A stretch of 64,000 nt of DNA from Lacrimispora saccharolytica (lineage in GTDB: Bacteria > Bacillota > Clostridia > Lachnospirales > Lachnospiraceae): NCBI GenBank assembly GCA_021531795.1, contig JADYUL010000001.1:124001-188000 (forward strand), in the 5' to 3' direction. The notes beneath the pieces are model-generated. The model was given only the letters and a program-made list of their open reading frames with translations, did no database searches and was not told the origin of the DNA. A program made the position numbers and the translations under genes. Numbering within the stretch: position 1 is the first letter of the stretch; each line of letters begins with the position of its first letter. Shown here piece by piece: positions 8,473 to 17,380 of the stretch.

Positions 8473-10074
8473 ATGGTAGACAAATTAAAAGAAATACCTA
8501 AGAAATTATTGGAATGGTGGAATAAGTTTTCGCCCAAACAGAAGACCATTATCGTATCTGCGGTAGCAGGTGTGATAGTGGCTTTTGCTGTGCTTGCAAC
8601 TGTTCTGACCAAGCCGGTATATGAGACTCTGGTCATTACTGAGACGACCAAGGAGACGGCAACCATTACATCACTTCTTGAGGGCGACGGAATCACATAT
8701 CAGGTGAGCGAAGACGGCTTCCAGATCAAAGTCCTTAAGCAGGACAAATCAAGGGCCACAATTCTTCTTGGTGCAAATGATATTCCTGCAGACGGATACG
8801 GAATCGAGAATGTATCAAACGGGGGCTTCTCCAAGACTGAGTCTGACAAGATCAGAGAATATAAGGTATATATGGAGAAAAAGATTGAGTCTGATCTTGA
8901 GGGTATGGCCAATATCAAGGCTGCAACGGTCCAGCTCAATATTCCTGAGAACGACGGCACACTGTTATCCAAGAGCGAAGACAGTTCGGCGGCCGTTATG
9001 ATAACCACGGAGGGCGAATTTACCCAGGATAATGCGGCTACGATTGCGAGATTTGTTAAGACAGGTCTTGGTAATAAGGATATCAGCCAGATTACCATTA
9101 TTGATAATGAGGGCAATCTGCTGTTCTCGGGTGATGAAGAATTCTCAATCACGGGAAGTGCTTCCTCACAGATGAGTGTGAAGCAGCAGACAGAGAACCT
9201 GCTTCAGGCAGAGGTTAAGAAGGTTCTTCTCGGAACCAATGAATATGACATTATAGAAGTGTCGACAAATCTTGATCTTGATTTCTCGACGACCAGTGAG
9301 ACCTTCCATGGATACTCTGCACCGGATGGTCGTACAGAAGGTATGCTTTCACATGAGGATATCTATAATGCAGAGGGAAGCTCGGGCACGGGCGGAGTAC
9401 CCGGAACCACTTCAAACGGTGAAGACGGCACTACCTACGTAATGGAGGATACATCTAATTCCACATCCACTGAGACTGAGGAGAACAGAGACTATCTTCC
9501 TGATGAGACGATAAGGGAGAAGTCGATTCCCGCAGGATTAATCAATTACAGCGGTTCGTCACTCTCGGTCGCAGCCATCAGGTACAAGGCACTCAAGGAA
9601 GAGGATGCCAAGACTCAGGGATTGCTTGACGGAATCTCGTGGGAAGAATACAAGTTAGCCAATGCCGAGAGAGTGAAGGTTGATACGGATGAAGACCTGA
9701 TTAATCTTGTATCCAAGGCCAGTGGTATTGCGGTTGAGAACATTAGCTTTATTTCATATGAGGAGCCACTTTTTATTGACAAGGAGCCTGCGGCCATTTC
9801 ATTTACTGATATACTGCAGATTCTGCTTATTATTGTTATTCTTGGACTTCTTGCCTTCGTTGTACTCAGAGGCATGAGAGGTGAGAAGACAGAGGAGGTA
9901 GAGGAAGAACTGTCTGTTGAGACATTGCTTCAGTCTACACCTGAGCAGCAGCTTGATGATATTGAACTTGAGACCAAGTCAGAGACAAGAAAGCTTATTG
10001 AGAAGTTTGTTGATGAGAATCCGGAGTCGGCAGCAGCCCTCCTTCGCAACTGGCTCAATGAGGATTGGGAGTAG
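8473..10074 (+). CDS. fliF: Flagellar MS-ring protein FliF
   Basis: Builds the membrane MS ring that anchors the rod and the FliG rotor. The 533-residue protein has a first membrane helix at about residues 25-45, the periplasmic-side ring-building motifs, a low-complexity Ser/Thr/Gly/Glu segment around 300-335, a second membrane helix near 440-460 and an acidic C-terminal tail for FliG. The length is normal for Firmicutes. fliG starts 3 bases after the stop. Confidence 0.96.
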   Translation: MVDKLKEIPKKLLEWWNKFSPKQKTIIVSAVAGVIVAFAVLATVLTKPVYETLVITETTKETATITSLLEGDGITYQVSEDGFQIKVLKQDKSRATILLGANDIPADGYGIENVSNGGFSKTESDKIREYKVYMEKKIESDLEGMANIKAATVQLNIPENDGTLLSKSEDSSAAVMITTEGEFTQDNAATIARFVKTGLGNKDISQITIIDNEGNLLFSGDEEFSITGSASSQMSVKQQTENLLQAEVKKVLLGTNEYDIIEVSTNLDLDFSTTSETFHGYSAPDGRTEGMLSHEDIYNAEGSSGTGGVPGTTSNGEDGTTYVMEDTSNSTSTETEENRDYLPDETIREKSIPAGLINYSGSSLSVAAIRYKALKEEDAKTQGLLDGISWEEYKLANAERVKVDTDEDLINLVSKASGIAVENISFISYEEPLFIDKEPAAISFTDILQILLIIVILGLLAFVVLRGMRGEKTEEVEEELSVETLLQSTPEQQLDDIELETKSETRKLIEKFVDENPESAAALLRNWLNEDWE

Positions 10075-10077
10075 AAC

Positions 10078-11100
10078 ATGGCTAGAACATCCAATTCAGA
10101 TGATAAATTATCGGGACTTCAGAAATCGGCAATACTGCTTATTGCCCTTGGTCCTGAGAAATCGGCAACGATATTCAAGCACCTCAAGGAAGATGAGATA
10201 GAAGAGCTCACCTTAGAGATTGCCAATACCAGAAGCATTACGCCGCAGGTTAAGGACAGTGTGGTTGATGAGTTCTATCAGATATGCCTTGCGCAGCAGT
10301 ATATTGCGGAGGGTGGTATCGGATATGCCAAGGAATTGCTTGAGAAGGCCCTCGGTTCAGAGGCAGCCCTTCAGGTAATAGGCAAGCTCACGTCATCTCT
10401 ACAGGTTAAGCCCTTTGAGTTCGTGCGTAAGACTGAGCCCAGCCAGCTGCTCAATTTCATTCAGGATGAGCACCCTCAGACGATCGCGCTTATTCTGTCT
10501 TATATGTCTGCAAGTCAGGCATCTCAGATTATATCGGGTCTCCCCCAGGAGCGTCAGGCAGAAGTTGCCAAGCGTGTGGCCCTTATGGACAGAACTTCTC
10601 CGGATGTTATCAAGGAGGTTGAGAAGATCCTTGAGAGTAAGCTTGCAAGCCTTGTTAATCAGGATTACACCATTGTCGGTGGCGTAGACCAGGTAGTGGA
10701 AATCCTCAATTCCGTCGACAGAGGAACAGAGAAGCACATCATGGAGACTCTCGAAATCGAAGAGCCGGAGCTTGCAGACGAGATTCGCAAGAAGATGTTC
10801 GTCTTCGAGGATATCCTGCTGCTTGATGATAAGGCAATTCAGAGAGTGCTCAGAGATGTTGAGAATTCCGATCTTGCACTTGCGCTTAAGGGCAGCAATG
10901 AGCAGGTACAGAATGCAATCTTCAATAACCTGTCTAAGCGTCTGGCTGCAATGATTAAGGAAGATATGGAATTCATGGGTCCTGTTCGTATGAAGGATGT
11001 TGAAGAGGCTCAGCAGAAGATTGTTAACCTCATAAGAAAGCTGGAGGATTCCGGCGAAATCATTATTTCAAGAGGCGGAGGCGACGAAATCATTGTCTAA
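10078..11100 (+). CDS. fliG: Flagellar motor switch protein FliG
   Basis: Rotor component that couples stator force to rotation and carries the switch. The 340 residues contain all three FliG domains, including the EHPQTIALILSYM middle-domain motif and the C-terminal torque helix region. The ribosome binding site lies inside the fliF end. It overlaps the following fliH by 8 bases. Confidence 0.97.
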   Translation: MARTSNSDDKLSGLQKSAILLIALGPEKSATIFKHLKEDEIEELTLEIANTRSITPQVKDSVVDEFYQICLAQQYIAEGGIGYAKELLEKALGSEAALQVIGKLTSSLQVKPFEFVRKTEPSQLLNFIQDEHPQTIALILSYMSASQASQIISGLPQERQAEVAKRVALMDRTSPDVIKEVEKILESKLASLVNQDYTIVGGVDQVVEILNSVDRGTEKHIMETLEIEEPELADEIRKKMFVFEDILLLDDKAIQRVLRDVENSDLALALKGSNEQVQNAIFNNLSKRLAAMIKEDMEFMGPVRMKDVEEAQQKIVNLIRKLEDSGEIIISRGGGDEIIV

Positions 11101-11995
11101 GTTGGATTTCGGTGGGAGCAATCTGGTCAAGGGTTACAGACTTACCCCTGAAGAGGGCACTCATATTGTTGATACTAACAGCATAATAGAGGAAAAATTG
11201 CGAAGACTGGAACAGATTCTACCCGTGGTTGCCAAGACAGAATTCGAGGAATTCAAGATGGATGAAGGTGAGTTCTCGGATGGCCTGGATGCTTCTGTTC
11301 TGGATGCTCTTACGGGTGATTATGAGACGGAAACCGATGAGGACGGAAATCCTGTTTCGAACGTTATTAAGGCTGCCCCCATTGAGGAACCTGCAGTTGA
11401 TGTGGATGCACTTGTTGCGGAGAGAATGGCAGAAGCAGAGCAGGAAATAAATGCCATGAGGGAAGAAGCAATGAAAGAACTTGACTCTCTTAAGTCTCAG
11501 GCTGTCGAGGAAGGCCGTAATATGGGATATGAAGAGGGACTAAAGCGCGCTTTTGAGGAAAACGAGGCTGCAAAAGCAGCTATTGAGGCTGAACGTGAAG
11601 GACTTACCAGGGAACGCGAAGAGATGATTGAGGCCATAGAGCCGCAGTTCGTGAATATCATTACGGATGTGTATGAGAGAGCCTTCAATGTCAGACTCAA
11701 GGAAGAGAAGAAGCTTGTGACTGAATTGATTCATAATGCGATGCTTTCTGTAGAGAGTTGTAAGAATTATCTTATTCATGTGTCTCCGGAGGACCATGAA
11801 TATGTTGTTGAACACAGAGATGAACTCAGGACATCGACTATGCCTGAGGATGCCAATATAGATATCATTGAGGATATTACCATGAAGTCCGGTGACTGCA
11901 TGATAGAGACACCGGGCGGAATATATGACTGCGGACTGGGTACACAGCTTGGAATGCTTAAGAGTAAGCTTGAGCTTCTGTCATATACTCCATAA
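11093..11995 (+). CDS. fliH: Flagellar export ATPase regulator FliH
   Basis: Binds and restrains the export ATPase FliI and links it to the C ring. The 300-residue protein is acidic with a long central coiled coil (about residues 105-185), where G-x3-G spacing (EEGRNMGYEEGLK) is typical of FliH, and an E-type stalk-like C-terminal domain. The start is a TTG overlapping the end of fliG; a second TTG lies at 11102, so the first residues are uncertain. FliH is poorly conserved, and the context fliG-fliH-fliI supports the call. Confidence 0.88.
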   Translation: MSKLDFGGSNLVKGYRLTPEEGTHIVDTNSIIEEKLRRLEQILPVVAKTEFEEFKMDEGEFSDGLDASVLDALTGDYETETDEDGNPVSNVIKAAPIEEPAVDVDALVAERMAEAEQEINAMREEAMKELDSLKSQAVEEGRNMGYEEGLKRAFEENEAAKAAIEAEREGLTREREEMIEAIEPQFVNIITDVYERAFNVRLKEEKKLVTELIHNAMLSVESCKNYLIHVSPEDHEYVVEHRDELRTSTMPEDANIDIIEDITMKSGDCMIETPGGIYDCGLGTQLGMLKSKLELLSYTP

Positions 11996-12009
11996 CGGGA
12001 GGACATCAG

Positions 12010-13323
12010 GTGACACCGGGAATCAGGTTTGACAAATATTATAATGCGGTTGATGAGCCCCTGTATGTCAAGAAGGGCAAGATTGTCAATGTTGTGGGTC
12101 TTACCATTGAGTCTGCCGGACCGGATTCAACTCTTGGAGATGTATGCTACATATATCCGGAGGACAAGGATTTGAGCCCGATTATGGCTGAGGTTGTCGG
12201 CTTCAAGGAGGGTAAGATACAGCTGATGCCCTATGATAAAACGGAGGGTATAGGGATAGGCTCTACAGTGGTAAACACCGGAAGCAAGCTTACGGTTAAG
12301 GTGTCGGATTCTCTTCTTGGAAGAATACTTGACGGACTGGGCAGACCTACGGATGGAGACGCTATTACAGACGGAGAACCGTACTCTGTGGAGTGCGCAC
12401 CTCCGGACCCCATGAGCAGAAAGATCATCTCGGATGTTCTGACTCTTGGAGTCAAAGCTGTCGACGGACTTATGACAATAGGTAAGGGACAGCGTATCGG
12501 AATTTTTGCAGGCTCCGGCGTAGGCAAATCCACACTGATGGGCATGTTTGCCAGAAATACAATAGCTGATATCAATGTAATCGCCCTTATTGGAGAACGA
12601 GGCAGAGAGGTTAAGGAATTCATAGAGAGGGACTTAGGACCCGAGGGAATGAAAAGGTCGGTCGTGGTTGTGGCAACCTCGGACAGACCGGCTCTTGAGA
12701 GAAACAAGGCCGCCAAGACAGCAACCGCGATAGCGGAGTATTTCAGGGATCAGGGTAAGGACGTGCTTCTTATGATGGATTCCATGACGAGATTCTCGAT
12801 GGCACAACGTGAGATTGGCTTAGCTAACGGAGAACCTCCTGTATCCAGGGGATATCCGCCGAGTGTGTATTCGGAGATGCCTAAGCTTTTAGAGCGTGCC
12901 GGCTGTAATGATATCGGTTCCATTACGGGATTATACACGGTTTTGGTTGATGGTGACGACTTCAACGAACCTATCACTGATACGGCAAGATCTATTCTTG
13001 ACGGTCATATTATGCTCAACAGAAAGCTTGCCCATAAGAATCATTATCCGGCAATAGATGTACTGCAGAGTATATCAAGATGTATGAGTCAGATCGTGGA
13101 CAAAGAGCACAAGGCTGTTGCCGGCAAGCTTAAGAATGTCCTTGCTACTTATTCGGATTCAGAGGATTTGATCAACATAGGTGCGTATAAGAAGGGCAGC
13201 AACAAGAATATAGATTACGCAATAGAGAAGATAGATGCGGTAAACGAATTCCTCATGCAGAGTACGGAGGATAAGTTTACCTTCGAAGAGACTGTAGAGC
13301 TGATGAAAGCGATATTTGAATAA
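12010..13323 (+). CDS. fliI: Flagellum-specific export ATPase FliI
   Basis: F1-beta-like ATPase that energises type III export of flagellar parts. It has 437 residues, Walker A at about 167-175 (AGSGVGKST), Walker B in DVLLMMDSMTRF and the SRGYPPSVYSEMPKLLERAG segment diagnostic of type III ATPases. It starts with GTG after GGGAGG. Its stop overlaps the fliJ start as TAATG. Confidence 0.97.
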   Translation: MTPGIRFDKYYNAVDEPLYVKKGKIVNVVGLTIESAGPDSTLGDVCYIYPEDKDLSPIMAEVVGFKEGKIQLMPYDKTEGIGIGSTVVNTGSKLTVKVSDSLLGRILDGLGRPTDGDAITDGEPYSVECAPPDPMSRKIISDVLTLGVKAVDGLMTIGKGQRIGIFAGSGVGKSTLMGMFARNTIADINVIALIGERGREVKEFIERDLGPEGMKRSVVVVATSDRPALERNKAAKTATAIAEYFRDQGKDVLLMMDSMTRFSMAQREIGLANGEPPVSRGYPPSVYSEMPKLLERAGCNDIGSITGLYTVLVDGDDFNEPITDTARSILDGHIMLNRKLAHKNHYPAIDVLQSISRCMSQIVDKEHKAVAGKLKNVLATYSDSEDLINIGAYKKGSNKNIDYAIEKIDAVNEFLMQSTEDKFTFEETVELMKAIFE

Positions 13324-13775
13324 TGGCTAAATTTATTTACAGGATGCAGAACATCCTGGATATAAAGCTAAAGATGGAGGATCAGGCCAAGGCTTCCTTT
13401 GCCGAGGCTAACAAGGAACTTCTGATACAAGAGGAGAAACTTGAGGGGCTGATACGCAGAAGAGAAGAATATGAGCTTGAGGGACAGAGACTCAGGCTTG
13501 AGAAGCTTAATGTAATAAAGCTTAAGGATAACAGCAGAGCCCTGCAGGTCATGAAGGATATGATTAAAGCTCAGGAGATGGTAGTCAGTATTGCCAGAGA
13601 CAAGGTGGAGCTGGCAAGACGTAAACTCCAGGTAGCGATGCAGGAGCGCAAGACTCAGGAGAAGCTTAAGGAAAATGCTTTCGAGGAGTTCAAGCATGAA
13701 CTTAACAGTGAGGAGAGCAAGGAAGTGGACGAGCTTGTGAGCTACAGGTTCGGAAGCGGCAGTGGAGATAATTAA
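13323..13775 (+). CDS. fliJ: Flagellar export chaperone/stalk protein FliJ
   Basis: A 150-residue, almost entirely coiled-coil protein rich in Lys, Glu and Arg that starts MAKFIYRMQNILDIKLKMED, a typical FliJ beginning. It is coupled to fliI (TAATG) and to the following gene (TAATG). FliJ acts as the gamma-like stalk of the export ATPase. Confidence 0.92.
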   Translation: MAKFIYRMQNILDIKLKMEDQAKASFAEANKELLIQEEKLEGLIRRREEYELEGQRLRLEKLNVIKLKDNSRALQVMKDMIKAQEMVVSIARDKVELARRKLQVAMQERKTQEKLKENAFEEFKHELNSEESKEVDELVSYRFGSGSGDN

Positions 13776-14659
13776 TGGCTGATGCAGAAACCAAGGAAGA
13801 ACTGAAGAAATTAAAGGAAGAGAAGAAAGCCTTTAAGAATGATCAGAAGAAGGCTAAGGCCGAAGACCGCGCCAGACGCAAGGAAGCCAAGAAGAGAGCA
13901 AGGGAACTGGCTGAAGAAGAGGCAAGAATAACAGAGGATGATGGAAGTACCCTTCCTGTAATCTTTACGACCATTATTATTGTAATTGTGTGGCTGGCAA
14001 TAATCTGCGCCATGGTAAAACTTGATGTGGGAGGCTTTGGCTCGGGAGTGCTGACACCACTCTTAAAGGATATTCCCGTTGTCAATATGATACTGCCTGA
14101 CAGCAGGACCTCAAGCAATGTTTCGGATGAAGATGATGTTGATACCACCGGATATTCTTCTTTGAAGGAGGCGGTTAAGGAAATAAGGGCCCTTCAGGAA
14201 GAACTTGCCGATACACAGGCTGATTCGGCGGCCAAGGATGAGACGATATCAAGCTTATCGGAGGAGGTTGACAGACTCAGAACCTTCGAAGACAAGCAGG
14301 TGGAATTTGAGAGAATTAAGAATGAATTCTACAACGAGGTTGTATATGCAGACCATGGTCCCGGTGCGGATGAATATGTGAAGTATTACCAGTCCATGGA
14401 TCCTGCGCTTGCGGAGAGCCTGTATAAGCAGGTGATAGTAGAACAGCAGACGAGCCAGGAGATTATCGATTATGCCAAGGCATATTCGAGCATGAAGCCT
14501 GCTCAGGCGGCAGCCATTTTTGAATCAATGACGGATGATTTGGAGCTTGCGGCCAAGATACTCTATCAGATGGAGGCCGGTGACAGAGGCAAAATCCTCG
14601 GAGCTATGGATTCTGAGATTGCAGCAAAATTAACTAAGATTATGGATCCGGATAACTAA
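13775..14659 (+). CDS. MotE/YlxF-like membrane coiled-coil protein
   Basis: 294 residues: a highly charged cytoplasmic head (1-55), one membrane helix (about 62-84), a coiled coil (about 125-180) and a C-terminal MgtE-N-like domain (AYSSMKPAQAAAIFESM; KILGAMDSEIAAKLTKIM). This matches YlxF of B. subtilis, which also sits between fliJ and fliK, and the MotE chaperone family. The precise role is not proven, but an accessory stator or export role is likely from the family. The charged head is longer than usual. Confidence 0.8.
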   Translation: MADAETKEELKKLKEEKKAFKNDQKKAKAEDRARRKEAKKRARELAEEEARITEDDGSTLPVIFTTIIIVIVWLAIICAMVKLDVGGFGSGVLTPLLKDIPVVNMILPDSRTSSNVSDEDDVDTTGYSSLKEAVKEIRALQEELADTQADSAAKDETISSLSEEVDRLRTFEDKQVEFERIKNEFYNEVVYADHGPGADEYVKYYQSMDPALAESLYKQVIVEQQTSQEIIDYAKAYSSMKPAQAAAIFESMTDDLELAAKILYQMEAGDRGKILGAMDSEIAAKLTKIMDPDN

Positions 14660-14684
14660 AGAATTCACGTTTTTTCTCCGATAA
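14657..14684 (+). promoter_or_regulatory. Possible internal sigma-28 promoter before fliK
   Basis: TAAA (14657-14660, inside the stop of the preceding gene) and CCGATAA (14678-14684) are separated by 17 bases, one or two more than the usual 15-16 for SigD/FliA. The site lies in the longest gap of the early operon. It is weak evidence because of the spacing. Confidence 0.25.
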
Positions 14685-14729
14685 AAGTCATAGATGAAAT
14701 TTCACCAATGATTGGAAAGGAGGAAAAGA

Positions 14730-16115
14730 ATGACGGCAAATATGGTACAGGGCTTTGGTCAGATTTCTGCCGGAGTGCCTAAGGTATCGAATGTAGCGAA
14801 GAGTCAGGAAGACAGCGGCTTCATGGATGTGCTTAAAGAGAGCACAGCTAAGAATGATGCCGACTTAGGTTCCGGGAATGACGATAAGCTTAAAAAAACT
14901 GCAGCTGAAGTAGCTGCCCAGTCGGATAAGCCCGTAGACAAAACGGAGAAGACAGGTAAAGCAGATGATGCGGCTAAGGAAGTTGATGCTAAGGACGAGA
15001 CCGAAGCGATTGAAGAGACAAAGGCTGCAGACATTGAAGCAACAGAAGAACCTGATGCAGAGGAAATGAAAGCCGTGCTTGAGGCACTTGCAAGTGTTGT
15101 TCAGTCTATAGCTGATACACTTAATGTTCCGGTTGAGGCAGTAAATGAGAGTATCGAGAATCTCAATCTTGATGTGACGGATGTGCTGGATGCTAAGAAT
15201 ATTCCGTTGATCGTTGCAGACGTAAATAATCTTTCGGATGTATCGGAGATTATGATGGATGAGAATCTGTCAGCGGACGTCAAGGAACTGATCGGTGAGG
15301 TAAATGAGACACTGGATGGTCTTGCACGGGAAATCGGTTCTACGGTAGAAGAGCTTAAGGCTGATATAGACAGGTTCGCAGGAGAGCGAATGTCGACAGA
15401 TTATTCCAACAGGTCATACAATGAATCGGAGGTTGTAACAGAGACTCGAATTGATTCGGCAGCAAACCCTACTCCGGTAATTGAAGTTGAGGGTAAGAAT
15501 AATACCGGAGATGATACGCAGGGCAGAGCAAAGAGTGACGGAAATTCCGGTAATAATAACACTCTGAACTTTGCGCAGACAGTGATTGATAACCTGAAGG
15601 CAGTTACAGAGGCTAGGGTTAATGAGAACACAAGTGATTTCGGCCGGACAATAAGTGCTCAGGATATCTACGAACAGGTGATGTCCAATCTTAAGCTTAC
15701 AATGAAGGTTGACATGACTCAGATGGAGATGGAATTACATCCCGCAAGCTTAGGTAATGTCAGAGTTCAGGTGGCTGCTAAGGACGGAGTTATCACAGCG
15801 AGTTTTACAACAGAGAATGAAAGCGTTAAAGCAGCACTTGAGACGCAGGTACTTACTCTTAAGAATCAGTTAGAGGAACAGGGTATCAAGGTTGAAGCTG
15901 TTGAAGTAACGGTTGGCAGTCACGCATTTGAGAGAAATCTAAGCGAGAATGGCGAGGGTTCAGGCAATCCCGAAGGAGAGAATAACAAGAGTAAACCAAG
16001 AAGTATCGATCTAAGCAGACTGAGCGAGGATGATATTGAGTCTCTCGGGGATGAAGACAGAGTGATGGCAGATATGATGGCCAGAGAGGGTAATACAGTC
16101 AACTATCTGGCATAA
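14730..16115 (+). CDS. fliK: Flagellar hook-length control protein FliK
   Basis: Measures hook length and switches export specificity through FlhB. The 461-residue protein is acidic and low in complexity through most of its length. A conserved C-terminal Flg_hook domain follows (MELHPASLGNVRVQV at about 335-350). ATG 14730 is chosen rather than TTG 14712 because AAAGGAGG lies at 14716-14723. Its place between ylxF-like and flgD is the standard order. Confidence 0.92.
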   Translation: MTANMVQGFGQISAGVPKVSNVAKSQEDSGFMDVLKESTAKNDADLGSGNDDKLKKTAAEVAAQSDKPVDKTEKTGKADDAAKEVDAKDETEAIEETKAADIEATEEPDAEEMKAVLEALASVVQSIADTLNVPVEAVNESIENLNLDVTDVLDAKNIPLIVADVNNLSDVSEIMMDENLSADVKELIGEVNETLDGLAREIGSTVEELKADIDRFAGERMSTDYSNRSYNESEVVTETRIDSAANPTPVIEVEGKNNTGDDTQGRAKSDGNSGNNNTLNFAQTVIDNLKAVTEARVNENTSDFGRTISAQDIYEQVMSNLKLTMKVDMTQMEMELHPASLGNVRVQVAAKDGVITASFTTENESVKAALETQVLTLKNQLEEQGIKVEAVEVTVGSHAFERNLSENGEGSGNPEGENNKSKPRSIDLSRLSEDDIESLGDEDRVMADMMAREGNTVNYLA

Positions 16116-16125
16116 GGAGGTTAAT

Positions 16126-16845
16126 ATGGGTGTATCAGCGGATATTGTTAACGGTCAGATTGTTAACAATGGCATCAGAGACAATACAGATATAACCAAG
16201 GCGATTGAGGCTTCCAAGAAGGAGTCGGGCGGCGCACTTGATAAGGATGCTTTTCTACAGCTTCTGGTAACTCAGATGCAGTATCAGGACCCGCTTCAGC
16301 CGACAGATAATACACAGTACATATCACAGCTTGCAAGCTTCTCCACACTGGAGCAAATGCAGAATATGAGTTCCACCATGGAGATGCAGAGAGCGTCGGG
16401 ACTGGTTGGACAGTATGTCTACATTGAAGAGACGGATGCGACTACAGGCGAGACCAAGCAGGTAGAGGGAACTGTTGATTATGTTACATATTCAGGCAAT
16501 AAGACTTACCTGTCGATAGGCGGTAAACTGTATAACTTCGATGATCTTGTAACGGTTGCAGATGCAGATTATACACTGGCAGTAAAGCTTGCAGACTCTA
16601 TTGTGGCATATATCAATAAGCTTCCGGATTTAAGCGATATTTCAGAAGAAGATGCTGATGATGTGAAGAAGTTAGTCGAGGCATATGGCAATATGGACTC
16701 TTATCAGAAGTCGTTCCTGACTGATGAAGAGAAGGCTGTTGCGGATGCATATTTAAGTTGGTATAACAATCATGTTTCCAAGGAAGAAGATACTAAGGAA
16801 GATGAGAATAATGCCGATAATAATAATGAAGGCTCAGCCGAGTAG
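16126..16845 (+). CDS. flgD: Flagellar hook assembly scaffold FlgD
   Basis: Hook cap needed for FlgE polymerisation. The 239 residues contain the FlgD motif LLVTQMQYQDPLQPTDN followed by QLASFSTLEQMQNM. The C-terminal third is an unusual acidic, asparagine-rich tail after a helical segment. AAGGAGG precedes the ATG. Confidence 0.94.
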   Translation: MGVSADIVNGQIVNNGIRDNTDITKAIEASKKESGGALDKDAFLQLLVTQMQYQDPLQPTDNTQYISQLASFSTLEQMQNMSSTMEMQRASGLVGQYVYIEETDATTGETKQVEGTVDYVTYSGNKTYLSIGGKLYNFDDLVTVADADYTLAVKLADSIVAYINKLPDLSDISEEDADDVKKLVEAYGNMDSYQKSFLTDEEKAVADAYLSWYNNHVSKEEDTKEDENNADNNNEGSAE

Positions 16846-16890
16846 ACGGGTTTAGAGGCTGAATAAGGTAAAATGACCGGAGGGAAGAGA

Positions 16891-17286
16891 ATGAACATTA
16901 ACAACAATCAATTCCTTTCAATTGAGCAGTTAAAGGATCAGTATTTTACAGATTCCAAACCTAAGACTCAGACTTCCGGTGTCGATTCTTTTAAAGACAT
17001 ATTTAACAGAATCAATGAAGAATCACAGGGAAGTGAACTCAAGTTTAGCAAGCATGCCATATCAAGGCTATCCACCAGAGAAATAACACTTGATAATACT
17101 CAGATGGACAGATTGAAGAGTGGCCTGGAAAAAGCTAACACGAAGGGAATTAGGGAATCGCTGATGATCATGGACGACCTGGCATTTATAGTAAATGTTC
17201 CAAACAGCACAGTAATCACAGCAATGGATTCCACAAACAGTAACGAACAGGTATTTACCAACATTGATGGAGCAGTGATTGTATAG
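16891..17286 (+). CDS. TIGR02530-type flagellar operon protein
   Basis: 131 residues from ATG 16891 (GGAGGGA at 16879-16885); an in-frame ATG at 16873 overlaps that site and is less likely. The protein has the conserved core LKFSKHAISRLSTREI and ends with an IVNVPNSTVITAMD segment. Proteins of this family (TIGR02530) lie between flgD and flgE in many Clostridia and Bacilli. The molecular role is unknown; hook assembly is suggested by context only. Confidence 0.82.
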   Translation: MNINNNQFLSIEQLKDQYFTDSKPKTQTSGVDSFKDIFNRINEESQGSELKFSKHAISRLSTREITLDNTQMDRLKSGLEKANTKGIRESLMIMDDLAFIVNVPNSTVITAMDSTNSNEQVFTNIDGAVIV

Positions 17287-17302
17287 CCGGACCTCAAAGG
17301 AG

Positions 17303-17362
17303 GCTTACATCCCCGAATGACAGAAGGGATGAGCTCACTGCCCTCGATTCGCCACAGGCGAA
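17303..17362 (+). other. Two RNA hairpins in the leader of flgE
   Basis: Hairpin A pairs GCT-TA-CATCCC (17303-17313) with GGGATGAGC (17326-17334). Hairpin B pairs TTCGCC (17348-17353) with GGCGAA (17357-17362) over a 3-base loop. Neither has a T-run, so they are not terminators. They occupy a 94-base non-coding gap before flgE, just upstream of its AGGAGG. Confidence 0.5.
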
Positions 17363-17380
17363 AACAGGAGGACATGACTT

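Noticed and set aside
8700-9152. Long open frame on the minus strand inside fliF; similar antisense frames at 28530-29081, 39463-40338, 46462-47142 and 48669-49334
   Set aside because: They mirror real genes on the plus strand, lack ribosome binding sites and have no recognisable protein features.
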